64,000 nt of DNA, from contig OX393551.1 of assembly GCA_947650365.1 (NCBI GenBank), forward strand, positions 93,346,697 to 93,410,696. The letters run 5' to 3'. This stretch comes from Chamaelirium japonicum. Its lineage: Eukaryota; Streptophyta; Magnoliopsida; Liliales; Melanthiaceae. A program made the position numbers and the translations under genes. The notes beneath the pieces are model-generated. The model did no database searches. It was not told the origin of the DNA and was given only the letters and a program-made list of their open reading frames with translations. Below, piece by piece: positions 35,546 through 47,800 of the stretch. Within the stretch, counting starts at the first letter, position 1. Each line of letters begins with the position of its first letter.

Positions 35546-37023
35546 TCTCACAGCACGTTATCAGCATGAACATATCGAGCCCAGCCGACTAGTCACAAGA
35601 ATACAGAGAAAAAAAGGAAGACAAAAGAGAGAGAAGAAGAAAGAAGAGAAGAGAGATAAATGAAGAGAGAAGAGAGAAGAAGTCTTGCTCCAGTTGATTC
35701 GCCATGGGTATAGGTGTGAAGTAAGAAGGAATCTAAATTCCAAAACTCCAATTCTCAAAAATATAATAAAATCTCTCCGTTCTCTTCTCTCTTCTCCCAT
35801 GCATTAGGGTTTCCCATAGATTTCTTAGAGAAGAAGTCCTGCTCTAGTCCATTTGCCATGAGTATAGGTCTGAAGTAAGAAGGAATCTAAATTCCAAAAA
35901 ACTACTTCTATCTTCATTTCTCTCTTCATTTTCTTATAACTGGTCGGCTGGGCTCGACATGTTCATGCTGATAACGTGCTGTAAGATGGGAGAAAGAGAG
36001 AGCCGTCAAACTTGCCCCACCCTACTTAGTGTCGTATAAATATTGAGAAGTGGAGTTTCGGAATTTAGATTCCCTATTACTTCACACCTATACCCGTGGG
36101 CAATGGACCGGAGCAGGACTTCTTCTCTCTTCTTTTATCTCACCGTTCTCTTCTCTCTTCTTCTCTCTCTTTTGTCTTCGTTTCTCTCTCCGTTTTATTA
36201 TTTATATATTCAAATAATTAACTAATTATTTAAATAATAAGTAAATAGTTATTGAATTCTTGTTTTATTTTATTACTTAATTAAATAATTAAAATTTTTA
36301 TTTATTTTAATTAATATTTAATAATTTAATAAAATAATTTCTTAATTATTTAATTAAATAATAATTTATTTAAATAAATAATATACGACCCCTTTAAGGT
36401 GGGGTATGTTTGACGGCTCTCTTTTTTCTTTCATCTCACAACATGTTATCTACATAAACATCTCGAGCCCAGCCGACCAGTCGCAAGAAAACAGAGAAAG
36501 AAACAAAGCTAGAAGAGAGAGAAGAAGAGAGAAAAAAACTGAGAGATAAACAAAAAAAGAAAAGAGAAGAAGTCCTGCTCCAGTCCATTAGCCACGTGTA
36601 TAGATGTGAAGTAAGAAGGAATTTAAATTCCAAAACTCTACTTTTGTATTCGTTTCTCTCTCCGTTTCTTATGACTGGTCGACTGGGCTCGATATGTTCG
36701 TGCTGCTAACGTGTTGTGAGATGGGAAAAAGAGAGAGTCATCAAACATGCCCCACCCTAAAGGGGTCGTATATTATTTATATGGTAAGCTTACTTAGGGC
36801 CTAAGCAATCTATACGAAACCCTAATCCATAGGAGAAATCAAGAAGAGAACGAAGAGATTTAATTATATAATTGAGAAATGGACTTTTGGAATTTAGATT
36901 CCTTTTTACTTAACACCTATACCCATGGCGAATGGACTGGAGCAGGACTTCTTCTCTTTTCTCTCTTCGTTTATCTCTCCGTTCTCTTTTTTTTTCTTCT
37001 CTCTTCTCACAACACGTTATCAG
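35546..37023. repeat. LTR/leader-like modules with an AT-rich piece
   Basis: 35546-36190 is mirrored at about 40505-41145 with roughly 8% difference over the 210 bp compared. 36195-36372 is AT-rich. 36373-37023 holds further modules that end at GTTATCAGCA, where the gypsy fragment begins. The second half has no counterpart in the right arm. Confidence 0.75.
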
Positions 37024-39335
37024 CAAGGTTCATAGAGTTAAAGAGTCGGATCAAAGCTGGGGCTTAAATCTAAATCTGGTTCCAATCCCACCTCAGAACC
37101 AGAACCAATCCTTACCTCATAATCAAAACTGTTACCTACCACAAGAGCGAAATCGGGCTGACTATTTTGATTCACCCTCTGAGTCTGAAGCTGAGTTGGA
37201 CGAGTCTGACATAAACTTTGAACGGGAGAACGTTCAGTTCGATCATCCCAGAAACCCTAAAAAGCGACATACGCATGATCAGCACGGCATGGAAGAATGC
37301 CTTGTGCGAGCTTTTGAGAGATCACAAAGTTATGGAGTCCAAGTTGACATCGATGACTTTAGGGGAAGCCATGATGCTGATGCATTGCTTGATATGATAG
37401 AAAGCATCCAGCACTTTTTTGAATGGAAAGATCTCCCTGACGATAGAAAAGTCAAACTCGTGGCAACTAAACTAAAAGGAGCCGCTTTGGTTTAGTGGCG
37501 AGAGTTGCAAGCGAATCGCCTTAGAGAAGGGAAACAAAAGGTCACAACGTGGACCAAGATGCATGACAAGATGCGACTAAAGTACCTTCCTCCTGACTAT
37601 CGTACCTCTCTGTACCAGAGGTTGCTTAGCCTGAAACAAGGCAATAGAAGTGTACAGGAGTATACTGAAGAGTTTGACATCTTGACCATTTGAAACACTA
37701 TCCCGAAAGACGAAAAACAGAAGGCTGCACGCTACATCTTGGGATTGCGCTATCAAATTCAAGATGCGTTAACAATGCAAACCATCCTCACTGTGATGGA
37801 AGCATCTAGGCAAGCTCTAAAGGCCAAGAAGATTCAACAACAGGCCTTTAGGAGAGAAGTTGCCCCTAGAGTACCCCCATGTGCCCCTTCAACTGGAAGA
37901 GGAGCGCCTCCTACCAGAGTCACCCCACCTGTTCCCACTCCGACTATAACTCCAGCAAGAACCAATCAACCCCTGGGTCGGGTTGAACAACCAAGTCGTG
38001 AGCGAGGTACGATAGGGAGTCGACTATCCAAAGCAACTTACAAATGCTTCGAGTATAGAGAAGTAGGACATCTCATTGCTCAATGCCCAAAAAGGAGACC
38101 TCAGACTCATCTGACAGAAAGTGAAGAGCCGAGTGAGGAAACCCTAAACAACATGGCTGAAGAAGAGCATGATGATGATCCTAGAGATACTGACTATTGG
38201 GAGTATATATGATGAAACACATGATGTCGTCGCTGAAGCTGACGAGGCAACGCATGCACTAGTCATGCATCGTGTTTTGTCAATACCTAAAGCCCCTGAA
38301 CTAGATAGGTGGTTTAGAAGGAATATCTTCCACCCCACTTGTACATCAAAAAGGAGACATTGTGTCCTCATCATAGACAGTGGTAGTACCGAAAACTTAG
38401 TTGCCCAGATTATGGTTGACAAGTTAGGACTCAAGACGGAGAAGCTAGTCAAGCCATACAATTTATCTTGGTTTAATAAAGGATCATATGTCTCTATTAA
38501 AGAGCGATGCCTAGTCGAGTACACCATTGGCAAAATGTATAAGGAAGCCGTTTGGTATTATGTGGCATTTGTCACGTTCTGTTGGGCCGCCCGTGACAAT
38601 ACGACAGAAAGACAAAGCATGATGGGGAAAAGAACACTTACTCATTCTGTAAAGATGACTATAACATCACCTTAGTGCCTCATAGGGAGCCACTGAAGCT
38701 ACTTTTTAGTGAGCCGAAACCCCCACATGTTACCCCAAAATTGCCAAAAGAGAAACCAAAGGCCCTACCAGCATTACTGATACAAGCTTGCTTCGAGGAC
38801 GAGCCCAGAGAATCTCACTTCATCGTATTCCTCGTAGCAAAGGAGGCCCGAGAGGGCCCTAGCATTCCTCATGAAATTCGAGTCCTACTTGAAGACTTCA
38901 ATGATCTCATTCCAGAGAAACTACCTGAAGGACTTCCACCTCTTAGGGATAATCAACATTGCATTGATTTAGTCTCGGAAGCGACGCTACCTTATTTTCC
39001 TTACTACCGAATGAGTCCGTCTGAAGATAAGGAGATGCGTCGATAGATTACCGAGTTATTGCAAAAGGGACTAATCCAAGAGAGCATGTGTCACTGCACA
39101 GTACCTGCACTCCTAACTCCCAAGAAGGATGGGATATAGAGAATATGCATAGACTATCGTGCCATCAATCGAATAATGATCAAGTATAGGTTTTTGATTC
39201 CCCGATTAGATTATATGCTTGATATGCTACATGGCACAAATTTTTTTTCAAAAATTTATTTTCGTAGTGGTTATCCTTAGATCCGCGTACGACCCGGTGA
39301 CGAATAGAACACTGCATTTAAAACTCGGGATGGAC
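37024..39335 (+). pseudogene. Chromovirus-type Ty3/gypsy fragment: gag, protease, RT start
   Basis: The gag core is VDIDDFRGSHDADALLDMI, FEWKDLPDDRKVKLVATKL, YLPPDYRTSLYQRLLSLKQG and NRSVQEYTEEFDIL. A degenerate zinc knuckle follows (CFEYREVGHLIAQCPKR), then a protease with VLIIDSGSTENLV. An RT start comes next (PPLRDNQHCIDLV, YYRMSPSEDKEMRR, TPKKDG, and FFSK near 39240). The sequence is unlike A and B and resembles plant chromoviruses of the Reina/Galadriel kind; the lineage is not settled. It has no LTRs, no integrase and several breaks. It is joined directly to module sequence at its 5' end. Confidence 0.82.
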
Positions 39336-39370
39336 TGTCCTCAAAAATTAATCTTCGTAGTGGTTATCCT
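38817..39370. other. Unpaired centre of the palindrome
   Basis: About 555 bp between the last paired bases (38808-38815 with 39372-39379). It holds the continuing RT start of the gypsy fragment. A short stretch reading TCGTAGTGGTTATCCTTAGA occurs twice in direct orientation (about 39263-39282 and 39354-39373), and the sequence turns back into the inverted copy directly after the second occurrence. Confidence 0.8.
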
Positions 39371-40505
39371 TAGATTCTCTTGGCTCGTCCTCCAAGCAAA
39401 CTTGCATCAGCAATACTGGTAGGGCCTTTGGTTTCTCTTTTGGCAATTTTGGGGTAACGTGTGGGGGTTTTGGCTCACTATAAATTAGCTTCAGTGGCTC
39501 CCTATGAGGAACTAAGGTGACGTTATAGTCATCTTTACAGAATGAGTAAATGTTCTTTTCCCCATCATGCTTTATCTTTCTGTCGTATTGCCATGGGCGG
39601 CCCAACAGAACGTGACAAATGCCACATCATACCAAACGGCTTCCTTATACATTTTGCCAATGTTGTACTCGACTAGGCATCGCTCTTTAATAGAGACATC
39701 TGATCCTTTATTAAACCAAGATAAATTGTATGGCTTGACTAGCTTCTCCATCTTGAGTCCTAACTTGTCAACCATAATCTGGGCGACTAAGTTTTCGGTA
39801 CTACCACTGTCTATGATGAGGACACAATGTCTCCCTTTTGATGTACAAGTAGGGTGGAAGATATTCCTTCTAAGCCACCAATCTGGTTTAGGGGCTTTAG
39901 GTGTTGACAAAACACAATGCATGACTAGTGCATGCATTGCCTCGTCAGTTTCAGCAACGACATCTTGTGTTTCATCATACATACTCCTGATAGTCAGCAT
40001 CTCTAGGATCATCATCATGCTCTTCTTCAGCTATGTTGTTTAGGGTTTCCTCAGTCGGCTCTTTATTTTCTGTCAGATGAGTCTGAGGTCTCCTTTTTGG
40101 GCATTGAGCAATGAGATATCCTACTTCTCCACACTCGAAGCATTTGTAAGTTGCTTCGGGTGGTCGACTCCCTATCGTACCTCGCTCACGACTTGGTTGT
40201 TCAACCCGACCCAGGGGTTGATTGGTTCTTGCTGGAGTTATAGTCGGAGTGGGAACAGGTGGGGTGACTCTGGTAGGAGGCGCTCCTCTTCTAGTTGAAT
40301 AGGCACATAGGGGTACTCTAGGGGCAACTTCTCTTCTAAAGGCCCGTTATTGAATCTTCTTAGCCTTGAGAGCTTGCCTAGATGCTTCCATCATAGTGAG
40401 GATGGTTTGCATTGTTAATGCATCCTGAATTTGATAGCGCAATCCCAAGACGTAGCGTGCAGCCTTCTGTTTTTCTTCTTTCAGGATGGTGTTTCGAATG
40501 GTCAA
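39371..40505 (-). pseudogene. Inverted partial copy of the chromovirus-type fragment
   Basis: This is the minus-strand equivalent of about 37690-38816, covering late gag, the zinc-knuckle region and the protease (VLIIDSGSTENLV is conserved). Over about 273 bp near the protease I counted eight differences, roughly 3%. Both copies are broken. It passes straight into mirrored module sequence at about 40505. Confidence 0.87.
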
Positions 40506-43500
40506 GATGACATAAAAGAGAGAAGAAGAAAGAAGAGAATGGGGAGATAAAAGAAGAGAGAAGAACTCCTGCTCCGGTCCATTGGCCACGGGTATAGGTG
40601 TGAAGTAACAAGGAATCTAAATTCCGAAACTCCACTTCTTAATATTTATACGACCCTAAGTAGGGTGGGGCAAGTTTGACGGCTCTCCCTTTCTCCCATC
40701 TCACAACACGATATCAGCACGAACATGTCGAGCCCAGCCAACCAGTCGTAAGAAAATGAAGAGAGAAACAAAGATAGAAGTGGTGTTTTGTAATTTAGAT
40801 TCCTTCTTACTTCACATCTATACTCGTGGCAAATGGACTAGAGCAGGACTTCTTCTCTAAGAAATCTATGGGAAACCCTAATCCATGGGAGAAGAGAGAA
40901 GAGAATGGAGAGATTTAATTATATTATTCAGAATTAGAGTTTTGGAATTTAGATTTCTTCTTACTTCACACCTATACCCATGGCGAATGGACTGGAGCAA
41001 GACTTCTTCTCTCTTCTCTCTTCGTTTATCTTTCTATTCTCTTCTTTCTTCTTCTCTCTCTTCTGTCTTTGTTTTTCTCTCCGTTTTCTTGTGACTGGTC
41101 GGCTGGGCTCGATATGTTCATGCCGATAATGTGTTGTGAGATAAAAGATTGCTTATTTATTTTATTTATTTCATGTAATATTTTTTTAAATATTATAAAG
41201 TATATAGTTTTTTTAAATATTCAAATAGTATTATCTTAATGTTATTATTTAAATATTTAATTATAAAATATTACAACGGTTATAAAATTATTCGATCGGA
41301 TGGCTGTCCACCGTTAGATCCCTCCCATGGATTAGGGTTTCCCATATATTGCATAGGCCCTAAGTAAGGTCACCCTATAAATAATATACTACCCATTTCG
41401 GGTGGGGTACGTTTAACGTCTCTCTCTTTTTCCCATTGCACAACACGTTATTAGCACGAACATGTCGAGCCCAGCCGACCAGTCATAAGAAAACGGAGAG
41501 AGAAACGAAGATAGAAGAGAGAAAAGAAGGGAAAAGAGAATGGAGAGATAAACAAAGAGAGAAGAGAGAAGATGTCTTGCTCCAGTCTATTCGCCATGGG
41601 TATAGGTGTGAAGTATGAAGGAATCTAAATTCCAAAACTCCTCTTTCTAATATTTATACGACACTTTTAGGGTGGGGCATGTTTGACGGCTTTTTCTTTC
41701 TCCCATCTAACAACACGTTATCAGCACGAATATGTTGAGCCCAGCCGGCCAGTCACAAGAAATTAGAAAGAGAAATAAAGACCGAAGAGAGAAGAGAACA
41801 GAGATATAAAGAAAGAGAGAAGAAGTCTTGCTCCAGTCCATTGGCCATGGGTATAGGTATGAAGTAAGAAGGAATCTAATTAGGGTGGGTCAAGTTTAAC
41901 GGCTCTCTCTTTCTCCTATCTCACAACACGTTATCAGCACGAATATATCGAGCCCAGCCCACCAGTTACAAGAAAACAGAGAAAGAAACAAAGACAGAAG
42001 AGAGAGAGAGGAAGAGAGAAGAGAACGGAAAGACAAACAAAGAGAGAAGAGAGGAAGTCCTACTCAAGTCCATTGGCCGCGGGTATAGGCGTGAAGTAAG
42101 AAAGATTCTAAATTCCAAAACTCCACTTCTCAATAATATAATTAAATCTCTCTATTCTCTTCTCTCTTTTCCTATGGATTAGGGTTTCCCATAGATTGCT
42201 TAGGCCCTAATCAAGCTTACCCTATAAATAATATACCACCCCTTTAGAGTAGGGCACATTTGATAGCTCTCTCTTTTTCCAATCTCATAATACGTTATCA
42301 TTACAAACATATCGAGCCCAACCGATCACTCACAAGAAAATGAAGAGAGAAACGAAAACAGAACAGAGAGAAGATAACGGAGATATAAACGAAGAAAGAA
42401 GAGAGAAGAAGTCATGCTCCTATCCATTGGCCACGGGTATAGGTGTGAAGTAAGAAGGAATCTAAATTCGAAAACTTTACTTCTCAATATTTATACGATC
42501 CCTTTAGGGTGGAATATATTTGACAGCTTTCTCTTTCTCCCATCTCACAACACGTTATCAGCACGAACATGTCAAGCTCAGCCGACCAATCATAAGAAAA
42601 CGGAGAGAGAAACAAAGATTGAAGAGAAGAAAAGAAGAAAGAAGAGAACGAAGAGATAAATAAAGAGAGAAGAGAGAAGAAGTCTTGCTCCAGTCCATTG
42701 GCCACGGGTATAGGTGTGAAGTAAGAAAGAATCTAAATTTCAAAACTCCACTTCTCAAAATTTATATGACCCCTTTATTATAGGGCACATTTAATGGCTC
42801 TCTCTTTCTCCTATCTCATAACACATTATCAGTACAAACATATCAAACCCAACCGACTAGTCATAAGAAAATGGAGAGAGAAACAAAGCAGAAGTGGAGC
42901 TTTGGAATTTATATTCCTTCTTACTTCACACCTATACCCGTGGCGAATGGACTGGAGCAGGACTTCTTCTCTCTTCTCTTTTCATTTATCTTTCTGTTCA
43001 CTTCTCTCTCCTTCTATCTTTTTTTTGGAGTTTTTAAATTTAGATTCCTTCTTACTTCATATCTATACCCGTGGCTAATGGACTGGAGCAGGACTTCTTC
43101 TTTTTTCTTTTTTCTATTATCTCTCTATTCTCTTCTTTCTTCTTCTCTTTCTTCTGTCTTCGTTTCTCTCTCTATTTTCTTGCGACTGGTCGGTTGGGCT
43201 CGACATGTTCGTATTGATAACATATGGTAAAAAGAGAGAGTTGTCAAACATACCCCACCCTAAAGGGATCATATATTATTTATAGGGTAAACTTGTGAAG
43301 TAAGAAGGAATCTAAATTCTAAAACTCTGCAGAAGAGAGAGAAGACGAGAGAAGATAATGGAGAGATAAATGACGAGGAAGAGAGAAGTCATGCTTTAGT
43401 CCATTCGCCATGGGTATAGGTGTGAAGTAAGAAGAAATCTAAATTCCTAAACTCCACTTCTCAATAATATTATTAAAACTCACCATTCTTATCTCTCTTC

Positions 43501-44025
43501 TCCTATGGATTAGGGTTTCCTATAGATTACTTAGGCCCTAAGTAAGATTTCCCTATAGATAATATATTACCCCTTTAGGGTGGGACACATTTGATGACTC
43601 TCTTATTCTCCTATCTCACAATACGTCATCAGCACGAACATATCGTGCCCAGCCGACCAATCACAAGCAAACCAAAAGAGAGAAACGAAGACTGAAGAGA
43701 GAGAAGAAGAGAGAAGAAAACGATGAGATAAACGAAGTGAGAAGAAGTCCTACTCAAGTCCATTGGCCACGGGTATAGGTGTGAAGAAAGAAGGAATCTA
43801 AATTCCGAAACTCTACTTCTATCGTTGTTTCACTCTCTATTTTCTTGTGACTGGTCGGCTGGGCTCGACATGTTCAAGCTGATAACATGTTATGAGAAGA
43901 GAGAAGAAGATAGAAGAGAATGGAGAGATAAACAAAGAGAGAAGAGAGAAGAAGTCATGCTCCAGACCATTCGCCACGGGGATAGGTGTGAAGTAAGAAG
44001 GAATCTATATTCCAAAACTCCACTT
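40506..44025. repeat. LTR/leader-like module array, block 4 (right arm)
   Basis: Mirrored copies of blocks 35546-36190 and 32675-35384, including the short AT-rich flank at 41146-41320. Plus TATA-like sites lie near 41380, 42220 and 43550; a minus site lies near 43270. No gene is seen. Confidence 0.72.
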
Positions 44026-44863
44026 CTCAATAGTATCATCTCAACGTTATTATGATTATCATACTAATATTACTATAATATTTTTAATTAAATTAATTAT
44101 TTATTTAATTATTAAATTATTTAAATAATTTAATAATTTAAATAATTTAATAATTAACTTTTTAGTAAAATAAATAATTTATTTAATTAAATTTATTATT
44201 CTATTTATTTATTTACTATTATATTATTAAATAAATAAATTAGGAAATTATTTAAATTATTAAATAAATAAATAATAATTTAATTATATAATTAATTTAT
44301 TAATTCATTTTATTAGTTATTTATTTAATTATTATTTTATTTTTTATTAATTAAATAATTAGATAAATATTTAAATATATAAAAATTATTTACTAAAGAA
44401 TATATTAAATAGATTATTTACTTAAACAAGTAAATAATTTAATTATTAAATTATTTTACAGTTTAAATAAAAAATAATTAAAATATATTATGAAATATTA
44501 ATTAAAATAATTAAAGAACTTATTATTTAATTAAGTAATAAAATAAAAAAGTAATGCAATAACTATTTCCTTATTATTTAAATAATTAGTTAATTATTTT
44601 AATATATAAATAATAAAATATTTTTTTAAATAACTTAATAAATTTTTTAAATAATTAAATAAATATTTATTTATTTTAATATTTACATAATATATAAATT
44701 ATTTAAATAATTAATTTTTTAATTATATAGATAGTTAAATATTTATTTAATTATTTATCTATTTAATTATTTAATTTATTAAATAATAGGAAGTAAGAAG
44801 GAAGATGAGGTATACCCGAATTTTTTGCTTTAAAAATAATATATATTTTTCTTTAAAAAACTT
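44026..44863. repeat. AT-rich tract, right copy
   Basis: This is the inverted copy of 31840-32674, bounded by CTCAATAGTATCATCTCAAC and by CCCGAATTTTTTGC. No gene is seen. Confidence 0.85.
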
Positions 44864-47800
44864 GAAAACATTACACTTGTTATGTGATCGTTCGATTGGA
44901 TGGCTGTCCATCATCGAATCTCTCCCATGGATTAGGGTATCTTATAGATTGCTTAGGCCCTAAGTAAGTTTACCCTATAAATAATATATGACCCTTTTAA
45001 GGTGTGGCACGTTTGACGGCTCTCTCTTTCTCCCATCTCGCAATACATTATCAGCACGAACATGTCGAGCCCAGTCGACCAGGCACAAGAAAAGAGAGAG
45101 AAACGAAGACTAAAGAAAGAGAAGAAGGAAGAAAAGAATGGAGAGATAAAAGAAACGAGAAGAGAGAAAAAGCCATGCTTTAGTCCATTCACCTGGGGTA
45201 TAGGTATAAAGTAAGAAGGAATCTAAATTCCAAAACTCTACTTCTTAATATTTATACGACCCTATTAGGGTGGGGCATATTTGACGGATTTCTCTTTCTC
45301 CTATCTCATAACACGTTATCAGCACGAACATATTAAGCCCAGCCGACCAGTCACAAGAAAACGATGAAAGAAACGAAGACAGAAGAAGAGAAAAAATAAC
45401 AGAGAGATAAACGAACAGAAAAGAGAGAAAAAGTCTTATTCCAAAATATTGGCCACGAGTATAGGCGTAAAGTAAGAAGGAATCTAAATTCCAAAACTCC
45501 ACTTCTCAATATTTATACGAACCCTTTAATGTGGGGAACATTTGACGGCTCTCTCTTTCTTCCATCTCACAATACATTATCAGTACGAATATATCAAGCC
45601 TAACCGACCAGATGTAAGAAAAAAGAGAGAAAAACAAAGACAGAAGTAGAGTTTTGGAATTTAGATTCCTTCTTACCTCTGACCTATACCCATGGCTAAT
45701 AGATTGGAGCAAGACTTCTTCTCTCTTCTCTTTTTATTTATCTCTCTATTCTCTTCTCTCTTCTCTCTCTTCTATGGAGTTTTTGAATTTAGATTCATTC
45801 TTACTTCACACCTATACCCATGGCCAATGGACTGGGGCAGGACATCTTCTCTCTTCTCTCTTTGTTTGTCTCTTTGTTTACTTCTCTCTTCTTCTCTCTC
45901 GTCTATATTCGTTTATCTTTCCATTTCTTATGACTGGTCGGCTAGGCTCGACATGGTCAACTGGGCTTGACATATTCATACTGATAACATATTATTTATA
46001 GGGTAAGCTTGTGAAGTAAAAAGGAATCTAAATTCTAAAACTCCATAGAAGAGAAAGAACAAGAGAGAAGAGAACGGTGAGATAAATGAAGAGAGAAGAG
46101 AGAAGAAAGAAGAACTCATGCTCCAGTCAATTCGCCATGAGTATAGGTGTAAAGTAAGAAGGAATCTAAATTCTATAACTCCACTTCTCTAGAATATTAT
46201 TAAATCTCTCCATTCTCTTCTCTCTTCTCCTATGGATAAGGGTTTCACATAGATTGCTTTGGCCTTAAGTAAGCTTACCCTATAAATAATATATGACCCC
46301 TTTAGGGTGGGGACTGTTTGATGGCTCTCTCTTTCTCCCATCTCACAACATGTTATCATCATGAATATGTCGAGCCCGGCCGACCAGTCACAAGAAAACG
46401 GAGAAAGAAATAAAGATAGAAGAGAGAGAAGAAGTGAGAAAAGAACGAAAAGATAAACATAAGAGGAGAGAAGAAGACCTACTCTAGTCCATTAACATGG
46501 GTATATGTATGAAGTAAGAAGTTATCTAAATTCCAAAACTCTACTTTTGCCTTCGTTTCTTCCTCTATTTTCTTGTGACAGGTCGACTGGGCTCGACATA
46601 TTCATGCTGATAATGTGTTATAAGAAGAGAGAAGAAAAAAGATGAGAACAAAGATATAAATGAAGATAGAAGAGAGAAGAAGTCCTATTCCAATCTATTC
46701 GCCACAGGTATAGGTGTGAAATAAGAAGGAATCTAAATTCCAAATCTTCACTTATATATTTGTTTCTCTCCATTTTTTATGACTGATCGATTGGGTTCGA
46801 CATGTTCGTACTGATAATGTGTTGTGATATGGGAGAAAGAGAGTGAGCCATCAAACATGTCCAATGGACTGGAGCAGGACTTCTTCTCTTTACCCTCTTT
46901 ATTTATCTCTTTATTCTCTTCTCTCCTCTTCTCTCTTCTATCTTTGTTTCTCTTTTCATTCTTACCCTATAAATAATATACAACCTCTTTAGGGTGGGGC
47001 ACATTTGATGGCTCTCTTTTTCTCCTATCTTACAATACGTTAACAATACGAGCATGTCAAGCCCAGCCGACCAGTCGTAAGAAAACAGAGAGAGAAACAA
47101 AAACAAAAGAGAGAAAAAGAGAGAAGAGAATAGAGAGATAAATAAAGAGAGAAGAAGTTCTGCTCCAATCAATAGTCTATGGATATAGGTGTGAAGTAAG
47201 AAGGAATCTATATTTGAAAACTTTACTTCTACCTTCATTTCTCTCTCTGTTTTTTGGTGACCGGTCGGCTGGGCTCGACATGTTCGTGCTGATAACGTGT
47301 TGTGAGATGGGAGAAAGAAAGAGCCATCAAATGCACCCTACCCTAAAAGGGTCGTAAATGATTTATAGTGTAAGCTTACTTAGGGCTTAAGCAATCTATA
47401 GGAAATCTAATCCATAGGAGAAAAAAAAGAGAACAGAGAGATTTAATTACATTATTGAGAAGTGGAGTTTTAGAATTTAGATTCCTTCTTACTTCACACC
47501 TATACCCGTGGTGAATGGACTGGAGCAGGACTTCTTCTCTCTTCTCTCTTTGTTTATCTCTCTATTCCCTTTTCTTTTATTTTCTCTTCTCACAACAGGT
47601 TATCAGCATGAGCATGTTGATCCCAACCGACCAGTCATAAGAAAACAGAGAGAGAACTTCTTCTCTCCATTCTCTTCTTCGCTCTCTTCTGTGGAGTTTA
47701 AGAATTTAGATTCCTTCTTTCTTCACACCTATACCCATGGCCAATGGACTGGAGCAGTACTTCTTCTCTTTTTTCATTTTGTTTATCTTTCTATTCTCTT

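Larger units (their letters stand above)
1..38816 (+). repeat. Left arm of giant imperfect palindrome
   Basis: This arm is the inverted counterpart of 39371-52370. Landmarks pair as follows: 1 with about 52370, 630-1507 with 50863-51740, 6556-6560 with 45068-45072, 31814 with 44889, 35534 with 41154, 37741 with 40446, and 38808 with 39379. Once element A (6561-31661) and one target-site copy are removed, the arm is about 13.7 kb. It runs off the left edge of the window, so its true outer end is unknown. Sampled stretches differ from the other arm by roughly 3% near the centre and 7-8% further out. The arms also differ by several indels, the largest about 1.5 kb. Confidence 0.88.

Noticed and set aside
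40885-41094. Many 60-110-residue frames rich in Leu, Ser and Phe or in Glu, Arg and Lys throughout the module blocks
   Set aside because: They follow the pyrimidine or purine tracts of the modules. The same peptide fragments recur dozens of times with changing starts and ends.
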